DNA from: an uncultured Pelagibacteraceae bacterium | Lineage (GTDB): Bacteria > Pseudomonadota > Alphaproteobacteria > Pelagibacterales > Pelagibacteraceae | Direction: 5' to 3' | Assembly: GCA_902568465.1 (NCBI GenBank) | Contig: CACFQR010000005.1 | Coordinates: 1 to 64,000 of the forward strand | Length of the DNA: 64,000 nt | Shown here: one piece after another, positions 38,514 through 48,737 of the stretch | Layout: each line of letters opens with the position of its first letter | Position numbering within the stretch: the first letter of the stretch is position 1 | Translations under genes and position numbers: made by a program | The notes under the pieces: model-generated | What the model was told of the DNA's origin: nothing | The model's database searches: none | What the model saw: only the letters and a program-made list of their open reading frames with translations

Positions 38514-39377
38514 GTGAAAAATTATATTATAAAATCCTATTGTAAAATAAATTTATCTTTAAATGTATTGAAGAAATTAAAGAGCGGTTACCACAGGATA
38601 ACATCTTTGATAACTTTTTGTAACTTACACGATATTATATCAATTTCTAAAATTGAAAGTATAAAAGACGATATAATATTTACTGGTAGATTTAATAAAG
38701 GTATCAAAAAAAACTCTAATACTATTGTTAAAGTTTTAAAAATTTTAAGAGAGCAAAAATTACTTAATAATCATAAATTTAAAATAAACGTAAAAAAAAA
38801 TATACCTCATGGATCCGGACTAGGTGGAGGATCCTCAAATGCTGCAAGCTTGTTAAATTACTTTAATTCAAAAATGAAATTACAACTTAATAATAAAGAA
38901 ATAAAAAAAATGGCAAAAAACATTGGCTTTGATGTTCCTGTAAATTTAGATAAAAAAAATACAATTTTAACTGGGAAGAATGACAAATTAATAAGAATTA
39001 AACAAAAATTAAATTTAAACATATTAATTGTTTATCCAAATGTAATTTGCTCAACAAAAAAAATTTATCGAAAAAATAAAAAAAAAAGTTATTTTAAAAA
39101 AAGGTCGCTTTTTATACCTAAAAACAAATATAAATTGATTCAGTTTTTGAAAAGAGAAAATAATGATCTTGAGAAAACTGTAATTAAAACCTATCCGATT
39201 GTAGGTGAACTGATCGATACAATTAAATCCACAAAAGGTTGTTATTTTTCCAGAATTACAGGCTCTGGATCAGCATGTATTGGAATATTTTCTAATATCA
39301 AGAATGCTAATTATGCTAGAAGAATAATAAAATTAAAATATCCAAAATATTGGTGTCTTGTATCAAAAACTATATAA
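38514..39377 (+). CDS. ispE: 4-diphosphocytidyl-2-C-methyl-D-erythritol kinase
   Basis: SYCKINLSLNVLKKLKSGYHRI; NIPHGSGLGGGSSNAAS; RITGSGSACIGIF; GTG start. Confidence 0.94.
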   Translation: MKNYIIKSYCKINLSLNVLKKLKSGYHRITSLITFCNLHDIISISKIESIKDDIIFTGRFNKGIKKNSNTIVKVLKILREQKLLNNHKFKINVKKNIPHGSGLGGGSSNAASLLNYFNSKMKLQLNNKEIKKMAKNIGFDVPVNLDKKNTILTGKNDKLIRIKQKLNLNILIVYPNVICSTKKIYRKNKKKSYFKKRSLFIPKNKYKLIQFLKRENNDLEKTVIKTYPIVGELIDTIKSTKGCYFSRITGSGSACIGIFSNIKNANYARRIIKLKYPKYWCLVSKTI

Positions 39378-39411
39378 AATAAATCTTTTGTGGTATATCT
39401 CAGTCATAAAT

Positions 39412-39485
39412 TGGGGCGTAGCCAAGCGGTAAGGCAGCGGTTTTTGGTACCGCCATCCTAGGTTCGAATCCTAGCGCCCCAGCCA
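39412..39485 (+). tRNA. tRNA-Gln (anticodon TTG), CCA encoded
   Basis: Acceptor TGGGGCG/CGCCCCA, anticodon arm GCGGT-TTTTGGT-ACCGC, T arm CTAGGTTCGAATCCTAG, GCCA 3' end. Confidence 0.96.
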
Positions 39486-39490
39486 AAAAA

Positions 39491-40783
39491 ATGCTGGGAA
39501 AAATAAGAGATATCATATTAAAAACTGACCAAATTCTATATAAAAAATTTGGTTCAGATAAAAGTCTTAAAATTTTAGAAAATATAAAAGAAGCCAGAAT
39601 AATTTTTTCATATCTCAATGAAATTGGAGAGGAAAGCAAAGTGAGGTTTGTAGGAGGTTGTATTAGAAAGGCTCTTACAGGTGAAAGAATTGATGATATT
39701 GATTTAGCAACCTCGCTTACGCCCGATGAAATAAAAAAAAAATTAAATAAAGAAAATATTAAAATTATTGATACAGGTATAAGCCATGGAACTTTAACCG
39801 TTATTTTAAATAATAAAAAGTTTGAAATTACAACTTTAAGAAAAGATATTTCGACAGATGGAAGACATGCAAATATAGAGTTTACCTCTAATTGGGAGCA
39901 GGACGCCTTAAGAAGAGACTTTACCATCAATGCAATCTATGCAGATATAGAGGGACGTATTTTTGATCCTTTTGATGGAATATCTGATTTAAGAAATGGA
40001 AAAATAAAATTTATAGGTCAAGCAAAGGAAAGAATTCAAGAAGACTATTTAAGAATTCTTCGATATTTTAGGTTTTATACTCAATATAGTAAAGAAGATC
40101 ACGATAAAGAAACAATCCAGCCAATAAAACAATATATTAATGGATTGAATAATATTTCTAAAGAGAGAATATTTGATGAATTAAAAAAAATTTTAGGACT
40201 TAAAAATATTTACACCCTTTTTTCAAATAAGGATTCAGTTGAAATAATTCTAAATATATTTCCACAATTTAAGTATCACGAAAGATTAAAAAAAATTAAT
40301 TATTTAGCAGATTCTTTAAAAGAAAAATACGATAAGTATTTAATTTTAGCACTTCTTATTTTAGACGAGACAAATGATTATGAATATTTTTGTCATAAAT
40401 ATAAAACTTCTAATAATTTAAAAAATAGACTTAAAACTATTTCTGAAAAGTTGCCAAATTTTAAAAACAAAAGATTTTATCATAAAGAAAATATTAAAAA
40501 ATTAATTTATCTAACAAGCAAGGAAAATGTTAAAGATTTTTTGTTATTTTCAGCTTGTTTAAAAACTAAAGTTTCAAATATCGAAGAATTAATTGAATAT
40601 TTAAATGTTTGTAAAGTTCCAAAATTTCCTATCACTGGAGATTATTTAATAGGTCATGGTTATAAAACAGGCAAAATGCTTGGGCAAAAACTTAAGTTTT
40701 TGGAAGAAAAATGGATTGAAAATAATTTTATAATTGAGAAAAAAGTAATAGAAAAATCTTTTGATAAAGATAATAAATATTAA
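39491..40783 (+). CDS. cca: CCA tRNA nucleotidyltransferase/poly(A) polymerase family
   Basis: VRFVGGCIRKALTGERIDDIDLAT; DGRHANIEFTSNWEQDALRRDFTINAIYAD; RILRYFRFYTQY. Confidence 0.95.
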   Translation: MLGKIRDIILKTDQILYKKFGSDKSLKILENIKEARIIFSYLNEIGEESKVRFVGGCIRKALTGERIDDIDLATSLTPDEIKKKLNKENIKIIDTGISHGTLTVILNNKKFEITTLRKDISTDGRHANIEFTSNWEQDALRRDFTINAIYADIEGRIFDPFDGISDLRNGKIKFIGQAKERIQEDYLRILRYFRFYTQYSKEDHDKETIQPIKQYINGLNNISKERIFDELKKILGLKNIYTLFSNKDSVEIILNIFPQFKYHERLKKINYLADSLKEKYDKYLILALLILDETNDYEYFCHKYKTSNNLKNRLKTISEKLPNFKNKRFYHKENIKKLIYLTSKENVKDFLLFSACLKTKVSNIEELIEYLNVCKVPKFPITGDYLIGHGYKTGKMLGQKLKFLEEKWIENNFIIEKKVIEKSFDKDNKY

Positions 40784-41256
40784 ATGTATTTTATTTCGGT
40801 TATTTCAAAATTTTTTTCGCCAGCCGGAGTTTGCACTACGACTAACTCTTTAACTTTTTTTCCAATTAGAGCCTTGCCGACTGGAGATCTAAAGTAGATA
40901 TAGTTTTTTGTAATATCTGCCTCATCTTTTCCTACTATTTTATAAGTTTTTTTTTCATTATTTTCCAAATCTATAAGAAAAACTGTTGAGCCAAAAACTA
41001 CATTATTTTTATTTTCTAATTTAGTTACATCAATTACATTTGCTCTTGCTATTAAATCATTTATTTCAATTATTCTTCCCTCAATTTTTGCCTGCTCTTC
41101 CTTTGCTGCATGATATTCTGCATTTTCTTTTAAATCACCATGACCCCTCGCTTCAGCTATTGCTTCAACTATTTTTGGTCTTTTAATTTTTTTAAGGTTC
41201 TCTAATTCTTGCTTTATTTTTTTAAGACCTTCAATCGTTATTGGCTCTTTATCCAT
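40780..41256 (-). CDS. greA: Transcription elongation factor GreA
   Basis: EAIAEARGHGDLKENAEYHAAKEEQ; SPVGKALIGKKVKE. Confidence 0.97.
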   Translation of the reverse strand: MDKEPITIEGLKKIKQELENLKKIKRPKIVEAIAEARGHGDLKENAEYHAAKEEQAKIEGRIIEINDLIARANVIDVTKLENKNNVVFGSTVFLIDLENNEKKTYKIVGKDEADITKNYIYFRSPVGKALIGKKVKELVVVQTPAGEKNFEITEIKYI

Positions 41257-41259
41257 AAA

Positions 41260-42069
41260 TTATTCCCAGTTTGCACTTGGTGGCATAGACATTAAAATTG
41301 CTTTTGGATTTCCACCACTATTTAAACCAAATTTAGTACCTTTGTCATATAATAAATTAAATTCTACATATCTACCTCTTTTAATAAGCTGAAGATCCTT
41401 TTCTTTTTTTTTCCATTTTAAAAACATTTTTTTCCTTATGATGTTTCTTACGAGGTTATTAAATGTCAAACCTATATCCTTTACGAACAAAAAGTCTTTT
41501 TCCCAACTACTCATTTTATAATCAAAAAAGATTCCTCCTATTCCTCGAGCTTCTTTTCTATGCGGTAAATAAAAATAATTATCACACTGCTTCTTATATT
41601 TTGGATAATACTTTTTATTGTGAAAGTCGCATATTTTTTTTAATTCCTCATGAAAGTATTTTTTTTCTTTAATATCAATTAGACATGGAGTTACATCCAT
41701 ACCACCACCAAACCAATTCTTTTTTGTACAAATAAATCTTGTATTGAAATGCATAGCTGGAATTTTTGGACTTTTTGGGTGTAAAATTACCGAAACACCT
41801 GAAGACCAAAATTTTAAATTGTTTTTTGCACCAGGAATTTTTTTTGCCAACTCTTTGGATAATTTCCCTTTTACGTTTGAAAAAGCTACACCTCCTTTTT
41901 CTACTACTTTTCCATTAATTGTCCTATACTCACCATATTTCCATTTGTTTTTTTTAAATTTTGTTTTTGAACCATAATCTTTTTCTATTTCCTCAACAGT
42001 TTTACAAATAACTTCCTGCAAGTCTATGAACCATTCTTTAGCTAATTTTTTTTTTTTATCTATCTTCAT
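41260..42069 (-). CDS. hemF: Oxygen-dependent coproporphyrinogen III oxidase
   Basis: GGVAFSNVKG; PAMHFNTRFI; WFGGGMDVTPCL; GIGGIFFDY; GRYVEFNLLYDKGTKFGL. Confidence 0.97.
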   Translation of the reverse strand: MKIDKKKKLAKEWFIDLQEVICKTVEEIEKDYGSKTKFKKNKWKYGEYRTINGKVVEKGGVAFSNVKGKLSKELAKKIPGAKNNLKFWSSGVSVILHPKSPKIPAMHFNTRFICTKKNWFGGGMDVTPCLIDIKEKKYFHEELKKICDFHNKKYYPKYKKQCDNYFYLPHRKEARGIGGIFFDYKMSSWEKDFLFVKDIGLTFNNLVRNIIRKKMFLKWKKKEKDLQLIKRGRYVEFNLLYDKGTKFGLNSGGNPKAILMSMPPSANWE

Positions 42070-42513
42070 TTATTGATTTTGTCTTAAAGCTTCTGAAACA
42101 GTTATAGCTGCTGCAATAGCAATATTTAGAGATCTTGCATTTTTTTTTAAAGGTATTTTTAATCTTTCATAGGAATTGCTATGAACTATTTTTGGAACAC
42201 CTTCACTTTCTCTTCCAAAGAGCAAAGTATCTTTTTGATTAAATTTAAAATTTGTGTATTTTTTTTTTGCTTTAGTGGTCATAAGTATAATTCTGGAGTC
42301 CTTTTTCTTAATCAAAAAATTTTCATATGAACTATAAGTTTTTATTTTACTTTTATTTAAATAGTCCATAGCAACCTTTTTTAATCTTTTATCATTAAGC
42401 TGGAAACCACAAGGTTCTATTATTTCAAGTGTTGTTCCAAAACAAGCACATAAGCGAATAATTGCTGCTGTATTTTGAGGAATATCAGGTTGATATAAAG
42501 CAATATTAAACAT
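42070..42513 (-). CDS. trmL: tRNA (cytidine(34)-2'-O)-methyltransferase
   Basis: NIALYQPDIPQNTAAIIRLCACFG; LLFGRESEGVP; RSLNIAIAAAI. Confidence 0.95.
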   Translation of the reverse strand: MFNIALYQPDIPQNTAAIIRLCACFGTTLEIIEPCGFQLNDKRLKKVAMDYLNKSKIKTYSSYENFLIKKKDSRIILMTTKAKKKYTNFKFNQKDTLLFGRESEGVPKIVHSNSYERLKIPLKKNARSLNIAIAAAITVSEALRQNQ

Positions 42514-42613
42514 TTTTTAGTTGTGTATTAATTTGTGTGTCATTCTGACCCTAGCAAATTTATATTAATTATAATTAATTAGTAATATATAATACATACG
42601 TGCATCAAATATT

Positions 42614-43126
42614 ATGAGTAAGGAATTAAAGCCAAAAAGAAGAGATTTTCTCTTTACAGCTACATACACAATTGGTGCTGTAGGTATAGGAGCAGCAATT
42701 TGGCCTTTAATAGATCAGATGAACCCAGATTCATCTGTAAAGGCATTATCAACAACAGAAGTTGATATTAGTAACGTCGAGCCAGGAAAAACTATAACGG
42801 TACTATGGAGAGGAAAACCAATTTTTATTAGAAGAAGAACTAAAAAAGAGATTGATGAAGCTGGGGCAGTAGATTTAAAGGACCTAAAAGATCCAGAAAA
42901 AGATTCAGATAGAGCAAAAAATCCAGAGTGGTTAGTGATGGTAGGAGTTTGTACTCATTTAGGATGCGTTCCACTAGACAACAAAGGAGATTATAACGCT
43001 TGGTTTTGTCCATGCCATGGCTCACATTATGATACTTCAGGAAGAATCAGAAAGGGACCTGCACCAACCAACTTAGAAATACCTAAATATGAATTCGTAA
43101 ATAATAACACGATCAAAATAGGTTAA
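42614..43126 (+). CDS. petA: Ubiquinol-cytochrome c reductase Rieske iron-sulfur subunit
   Basis: CTHLGCVP...CPCHGSHYD cluster-binding motifs; N-terminal KRRDF Tat-like signal/anchor. Confidence 0.97.
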   Translation: MSKELKPKRRDFLFTATYTIGAVGIGAAIWPLIDQMNPDSSVKALSTTEVDISNVEPGKTITVLWRGKPIFIRRRTKKEIDEAGAVDLKDLKDPEKDSDRAKNPEWLVMVGVCTHLGCVPLDNKGDYNAWFCPCHGSHYDTSGRIRKGPAPTNLEIPKYEFVNNNTIKIG

Positions 43127-43132
43127 TTTTAT

Positions 43133-44419
43133 ATGAGTGAAAACAAATATATTCCCAAAACAAAATTAGCTAAATGGTTTGATAGTCGTTTACCTCTTTT
43201 ATCTTTATCTCATCATTTAAAAGAATATCCAACGCCTAAAAATTTAAATTACTGGTGGACATTTGGAGGCATATTAACATTTTGCTTAATTACCCAAATT
43301 GTAACAGGAGTTATACTTGGTATGCATTACGTGGCTCACACGGATCATGCTTTTGAAAGCATAGAACACATAATGAGAGATGTTAATTATGGATGGTTGC
43401 TTAGATATGTGCATGCAAATGGGGCTTCAATGTTTTTTTTAGCTGTTTACATTCATATTTTTAGAGGTTTGTTTTATGGTTCATATAAAGCTCCAAGAGA
43501 AGTTATTTGGATAATCGGAGTAATTATTTATTTGCTAATGATGGCTACAGCTTTCATGGGTTATGTTTTGCCTTGGGGGCAAATGAGTTTCTGGGGAGCA
43601 ACCGTAATAACAAATTTATTTAGCGCAATACCTTTAGTTGGAGAAAGTATTACAACATGGCTTTGGGGCGGATATGCTGTCGATAATCCAACTTTGACCA
43701 GGTTTTATGCTTTACATTATTTACTTCCATTTTTAATTTTTGGTTTAATTATACTTCATATTTGGGCTCTACACGTTCCAGGAAATAACAACCCAACAGG
43801 AATTGATGTTAAGAAAAATAGCAACGAAACTATGCCATTTCATCCATATATGGTCATGAAAGATATAACCGCTTTATTAGTTTTTATAATTATATTTTTT
43901 TGGTTTGTATTTTTTGCACCAAATGCTTTAGGACACCCAGATAATTATATTGAAGCTAATCCATTAGTAACTCCAACACACATTGTTCCTGAGTGGTACC
44001 TATTACCTTTTTATGCAATTTTAAGAGCTATACCTAGTAAACTTGGAGGAGTTATCTTTATGTTTGCTGCAATTTTTGTATTAGTTTTGTTACCATGGCT
44101 TGATACATCAAAAGTTAGATCTTCAACATTTAGACCACTATATAAAAAGTTTTTCTGGGTTTTGGTGGCTACTGTTATTTTATTAGGATACCTAGGGGCA
44201 AAACCTCCTGAGGGGATTTATTTAGTTTTGTCGAGAATAGCAACTGCGTATTATTTTATTCATTTTTTAATATTGCTACCCGTTCTTGGACGCTATGAAA
44301 AAACAGATCCATTACCAATGAGCATTTCCGATCCAGTTTTAGATAAACCTGGTTTAATTGATAAGTTTAAAAAAGCAGCAGGACAATATGAAGGTGAAAA
44401 TGTTGGGTCTTTTAAATAG
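43133..44419 (+). CDS. petB: Cytochrome b
   Basis: [58 protein letters not shown]. Confidence 0.97.
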   Translation: MSENKYIPKTKLAKWFDSRLPLLSLSHHLKEYPTPKNLNYWWTFGGILTFCLITQIVTGVILGMHYVAHTDHAFESIEHIMRDVNYGWLLRYVHANGASMFFLAVYIHIFRGLFYGSYKAPREVIWIIGVIIYLLMMATAFMGYVLPWGQMSFWGATVITNLFSAIPLVGESITTWLWGGYAVDNPTLTRFYALHYLLPFLIFGLIILHIWALHVPGNNNPTGIDVKKNSNETMPFHPYMVMKDITALLVFIIIFFWFVFFAPNALGHPDNYIEANPLVTPTHIVPEWYLLPFYAILRAIPSKLGGVIFMFAAIFVLVLLPWLDTSKVRSSTFRPLYKKFFWVLVATVILLGYLGAKPPEGIYLVLSRIATAYYFIHFLILLPVLGRYEKTDPLPMSISDPVLDKPGLIDKFKKAAGQYEGENVGSFK

Positions 44420-45275
44420 AATAATTTTAACAATTTTAATTTCAATAATTACTACTTTGTCCTTTGCTGACGAACAACATTCGCATGGAACGAATACAAA
44501 TTATTTAAATACAGATTGGAGTTTTAAAGGAATTTTTGGAACATTTGACCGTGCTTCACTTCAAAGAGGTTATCAAGTCTACCAAGAAGTTTGTGCCGGT
44601 TGCCACTCTGTACAACATTTAAGTTATAGAAATTTATCTGAAAAGGGAGGTCCTGAGTTCTCCGTTGAAGAAGCCAAGGCTATCGCGTCTCAATTTGAAG
44701 TAGAAGATGGACCTAATAGCGATGGGGAAATGTTTATGAGACCAGCGAGGTTATCAGATAAATTTGCAAAATCTTTTCCTAACGTGGAAGCTGCAACAGC
44801 AGCAAATGGTGGAGCATATCCTCCTGATATGTCAGTTTTAGCTAAGGCAAGGGCTGGTGGTGCAGACTACATTTATTCACTTCTTTTAGGATACGATGAC
44901 CCCCCACAAGGCTTTGAGCTTGATGATGGTGTATATTACAATAAATATATGGCAGGTAATAAAATTAAAATGTCAGCGCCACTTATGGAAGGTATTGTAG
45001 ATTATTCTGACGGCACAGAAGCAACAGTAGAACAAATGTCAAAAGACGTAACTACATTTTTAGTTTGGGCTGCTGAACCTCATTTGGAGGCTCAACATCG
45101 CATGGGATTCAAAGCAATTCTTTATTTAATCATACTCCTAACTCTCGTATATATGAGTAAACAAAAAGTATGGTCAAGGTTTGGTTCAAAGGAAGAGCCA
45201 AAAGAAGAAACTTTCGATAAAGTAGAAAAAGTTGTTACAGAATACGAAGGAGAAGACCCAAAAACTTTTAAATAA
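44388..45275 (+). CDS. petC: Cytochrome c1
   Basis: Heme c motif [15 protein letters not shown]; start overlaps petB end; C-terminal TM anchor. Confidence 0.95.
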   Translation: MKVKMLGLLNRIILTILISIITTLSFADEQHSHGTNTNYLNTDWSFKGIFGTFDRASLQRGYQVYQEVCAGCHSVQHLSYRNLSEKGGPEFSVEEAKAIASQFEVEDGPNSDGEMFMRPARLSDKFAKSFPNVEAATAANGGAYPPDMSVLAKARAGGADYIYSLLLGYDDPPQGFELDDGVYYNKYMAGNKIKMSAPLMEGIVDYSDGTEATVEQMSKDVTTFLVWAAEPHLEAQHRMGFKAILYLIILLTLVYMSKQKVWSRFGSKEEPKEETFDKVEKVVTEYEGEDPKTFK

Positions 45276-45276
45276 T

Positions 45277-46350
45277 TTAATTTCCAACTCTGAAATACAT
45301 TACATCACCATCATTTACTAAATAGTCTTTACCCTCAAGCCTCAATTTGCCAGCGTTTTTACACTCATTAAAACCTTTATATTTTATAAAATTTTCGTGG
45401 GATACTGTTTCAGCTCTAATAAAATTCTTCTTAAAATCTGAATGAATTACGCCTGCTGCGTCAGGAGCTTTGGAATTTTTTTCTATAGTCCAGGCTCTAC
45501 TTTCTTCTGGTCCAGAGGTAAAAAAAGTACTAAGACCTAGAGTGCTATAACCAGCTTTAATTAGATTGTCCAAACCAGTACTTTTAATTCCAGACTCAAG
45601 CATGAAATCTTTTCTATCCTCCACTTGAAGGTTCATGATTTGGTCTTCAATATCAGCACAAACAATAATTACATTTTCATCTGAAAATTTTTCTTTACAA
45701 GAATCTGAGTATTCATTGCCATTTGGCAAACTTTTTTCGTCAACATTGCATACAATTATTCTTGGCTTAAGAGATAAAAGAGCTGACTTTTTTAATAAAT
45801 TTTTATTGTATTTTTCCTTTAATATATCCAGTTTTTTTCCATCACCTATTAATTTTTGACACTCTTCTAAAAATATTAATTCATCTTTTTCTAATTTTTT
45901 TTTACTGCCTTTTTCCAATCTTTTTTGTAATGATTCTAGGTCAGATAATAAAATTTCGGTTTCAATAATCTCTAAATCTCTCACAGGATTTACGTCTTTA
46001 TTAACGTTTTGTATTTTTTCTGAATCAAAGCACCGAACTAAATGGATAATAGTATCAACTTCTCGCACATGGGAAAGAAACTTATTTCCTAAACCTTCTC
46101 CTTTAGATGCGCCCTTAACTAATCCAGCAATATCTACAAAAGTAATTGCTGCATTAATGGTTTTAGTTGATTTAGATATTTCAGAAATTTTAACAAGCCT
46201 TTTATCTGGAACTGCAACTATTCCAACATTTGGATCAATTGTACAAAAAGGAAAATTTTCTGCCTGAGCCTTTTTAGAAGTAGTAAGAGCATTAAACAAC
46301 GTAGATTTGCCAACATTGGGCAAACCAACAATACCACACTTAAAACTCAT
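45277..46350 (-). CDS. ychF: Redox-regulated ATPase YchF
   Basis: CGIVGLPNVGKSTLFNALT; FVDIAGLVKGASKGEGLGNKFL; FFTSGPEESRAWTI. Confidence 0.97.
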   Translation of the reverse strand: MSFKCGIVGLPNVGKSTLFNALTTSKKAQAENFPFCTIDPNVGIVAVPDKRLVKISEISKSTKTINAAITFVDIAGLVKGASKGEGLGNKFLSHVREVDTIIHLVRCFDSEKIQNVNKDVNPVRDLEIIETEILLSDLESLQKRLEKGSKKKLEKDELIFLEECQKLIGDGKKLDILKEKYNKNLLKKSALLSLKPRIIVCNVDEKSLPNGNEYSDSCKEKFSDENVIIVCADIEDQIMNLQVEDRKDFMLESGIKSTGLDNLIKAGYSTLGLSTFFTSGPEESRAWTIEKNSKAPDAAGVIHSDFKKNFIRAETVSHENFIKYKGFNECKNAGKLRLEGKDYLVNDGDVMYFRVGN

Positions 46351-46353
46351 ATA

Positions 46354-46914
46354 TTATTTTTGATTAACTTTACTGGAAAAAAGATCTAAGTCTTTTTTGA
46401 TTAAAAATGATATGGATTTTATGATATTGCCTGTTACTTCCTCGACGTTTTGCTTTTCTTCATTAGAAAAATTATGAAGAACGTGATCAGCGCCTGTAGT
46501 ATTGTTTTTAGGTCTACCGATTCCTATCCTGATTCTTGAATAATTTTTTCCTATATTTTTATCAATCGAATCTATCCCATTATGGCCAGCGCTACTTCCG
46601 CCAAATTTAGCTTTTACTTTTCCGATATCAATATCCATATCATCATGAAAAACAAAAACATTTTTTACATCAATTTTAAAATATTCAATTAATTCTTTTA
46701 TGCAGACGCCCGAACTGTTCATAAAAGTAAGAGGTTTTATTGCAAAAATTTTTTGCTCTTCAATCGTTCCAGTTGTTAATAAACCTTTAAATTTAGGTTT
46801 TTGTTTAGAAAGTTTAAATTTAGCGTTGATGGAATCTATAACTAAAAAACCAACATTGTGACGATTATTTAAATTGTTTGGTTCTGGGTTTCCTAAACCA
46901 ACAAATAAAAGCAT
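46354..46914 (-). CDS. pth: Peptidyl-tRNA hydrolase
   Basis: FVGLGNPEPNNLNNRHNVGF; KPLTFMNSSG; FHDDMDIDIGKVKAKFGGSSAGHNG. Confidence 0.97.
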   Translation of the reverse strand: MLLFVGLGNPEPNNLNNRHNVGFLVIDSINAKFKLSKQKPKFKGLLTTGTIEEQKIFAIKPLTFMNSSGVCIKELIEYFKIDVKNVFVFHDDMDIDIGKVKAKFGGSSAGHNGIDSIDKNIGKNYSRIRIGIGRPKNNTTGADHVLHNFSNEEKQNVEEVTGNIIKSISFLIKKDLDLFSSKVNQK

Positions 46915-46934
46915 AAGTGATATTTAATCCTTTG

Positions 46935-47699
46935 TTATTTCTTTTTTTCTTTAGAAGAAGAGGGTTGTGCTTTATCGCTTTGTTGTGGTTTAGCTTTACC
47001 GTCTGATGGTTTAGCACTTTTTTCTTTTCCATCGTCTTTATCAGCTTCACCTTCAGTTGCTTTTGTTTCTCCTTCAGCTGCGCCTTCAGTTCCAGGCTCA
47101 CCTTCAGCTGCTTGTTCTTCAGTTTTTTCTGGTTCAACCACAATAGTTGGAGATACTACTGTAGCAATTACAAAATCTCTGTCTGCAATTGTGGGTATTA
47201 CATTTTCTGGCAATTTAACTGATGAAATTTTTATACTAGTTCCAATTTCTGTATTTTCTAAATCTACAACAATTTCATTAGGTATATTTTCAGTGGGGCA
47301 TTTAAATTCTACTTTTCGTCTTACGGTGTTTAAAACTCCTCCCTTTTTTAAACCTGGTGACTTATCGTGATTAATAAATTTTACAGGTATTTCTAAAGTA
47401 AGTTTTGAACCTTTAACGATTCTTAAAAAATCTATATGTATAGGCTCATCAGATACAGGATCATATGTAACTTCTCTAGGCAGAACTTTTTCTGAGCTTC
47501 CATCAATATCTAAATTTAAAACTTTAGACATGAAAGACTCAGTTCTCATTACATCTTGAATTTGCAATTTTTTAAGGCTTATAGATAAATTATCTTTTTT
47601 ACCTCCATACAATATAGCAGGTATAAAACCATCAGACCTCAATTTGTTGATCTGACCGTTAGTTGCGGTAGTTCTTTTTGTAGCCTTTAAGATGTCCAT
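46935..47699 (-). CDS. rplY: 50S ribosomal protein L25/Ctc with long low-complexity tail
   Basis: GFIPAILYGGKKDNLSISL; PIHIDFLRI; C-terminal E/G/A/K-rich extension. Confidence 0.94.
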   Translation of the reverse strand: MDILKATKRTTATNGQINKLRSDGFIPAILYGGKKDNLSISLKKLQIQDVMRTESFMSKVLNLDIDGSSEKVLPREVTYDPVSDEPIHIDFLRIVKGSKLTLEIPVKFINHDKSPGLKKGGVLNTVRRKVEFKCPTENIPNEIVVDLENTEIGTSIKISSVKLPENVIPTIADRDFVIATVVSPTIVVEPEKTEEQAAEGEPGTEGAAEGETKATEGEADKDDGKEKSAKPSDGKAKPQQSDKAQPSSSKEKKK

Positions 47700-47748
47700 A
47701 AATTAACTTGGTGTTTTTATATTATGTTTGGAAAAAAAACAAGCAAAA

Positions 47749-48678
47749 TTATTTAAAAAGGCTAGAAACCGAGGTTGAGTTAGCTATTCTCTTCATAGCT
47801 TCAGAGATCATAGGAGCTAGAGAAATTATTTCTATTTTTTTACTTCTTCCAATTTTTTTTGAGTTGTCAATTGTATCTGTTGTTATTAATTTCTTGATTC
47901 TAGACCTTTCAATTTTTTGGACTGCCTCACCGCTTAATACAGCATGTGTAATATAAACATACACATCTTTTGCTCCCTTTTCTTTTAGTGCTTTCGCTGC
48001 ATTCACTATAGTACCGCCAGAATCAATTATGTCATCTACAATTACACAGTTTTTATTTTTCACATTACCAACAATATTCATAACCTCAGATTTGCCGGGA
48101 GAAGGTCGTCTTTTGTCTATAATAGCTATTGTAGAGTTTAATCTTCTGCTCAAAGCTCTTGTTCTCTCAACACCCCCAACATCAGGAGCAACACAAATTA
48201 AATTATTTAATTTTATTTTTTTCACATGTCTTGCAAAAATTGGAGTAGCAAATAAATTATCTACAGGAATATCAAAGAAGCCTTGTATTTGACCAGCATG
48301 CAAATCAACACTTAAAATTCTATTTGCTCCAGCGTTGGTTATAAGATTAGAAACAAGTTTAGCTGATATAGCAGTCCTTGGAACTACTTTTCGGTCTTGT
48401 CTAGCATATCCAAAATAAGGAATTACAGCAGTAATATTTTTTGCAGAAGACCGTCTTAGCGCATCAATGCAAATTAGTAATTCCATTAAATTGTCATTTG
48501 CAGGATTTGATGTTGATTGAATTACAAATATGCTGTTACCTCTGATATTTTCATTAATTTCAATATAAACTTCACCATCCGCGAATCTTCTTATGTGAGA
48601 ATTAACTAATTTTAGTTTAAGCTGTCTTGCTATGTCTTTACATAATCTTAAATTACTTGTGCCAGCAAGAACTTTCAT
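47749..48678 (-). CDS. prs: Ribose-phosphate pyrophosphokinase
   Basis: FADGEVYIEINENIRG; YFGYARQDRK; DLHAGQIQGFF; VIVDDIIDSGGTI. Confidence 0.97.
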   Translation of the reverse strand: MKVLAGTSNLRLCKDIARQLKLKLVNSHIRRFADGEVYIEINENIRGNSIFVIQSTSNPANDNLMELLICIDALRRSSAKNITAVIPYFGYARQDRKVVPRTAISAKLVSNLITNAGANRILSVDLHAGQIQGFFDIPVDNLFATPIFARHVKKIKLNNLICVAPDVGGVERTRALSRRLNSTIAIIDKRRPSPGKSEVMNIVGNVKNKNCVIVDDIIDSGGTIVNAAKALKEKGAKDVYVYITHAVLSGEAVQKIERSRIKKLITTDTIDNSKKIGRSKKIEIISLAPMISEAMKRIANSTSVSSLFK

Positions 48679-48737
48679 AGAATAATAAGTTGTTTATACA
48701 ACTTTAATTTAACATTTCAAATTAATTAAACATTTAA

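Noticed and set aside
39400-39930. 176-aa minus-strand ORF covering tRNA-Gln and the 5' part of cca
   Set aside because: Antisense to a well supported tRNA and cca; the apparent 'GALGFEPRMAVPKTAALPLGYAPIYD' C-terminus is a known artefact of reading tRNA genes in reverse.
46865-47143. 92-aa minus-strand ORF overlapping the rplY tail and pth
   Set aside because: Alternate frame of the repetitive Glu/Lys-rich L25 tail; no family match recognised.
48687-48704. Hairpin AAGTTG-TTTATA-CAACTT upstream of prs as a terminator
   Set aside because: Six A/T-rich base pairs with no U-run on the transcribed (minus) strand; too weak to call a terminator.
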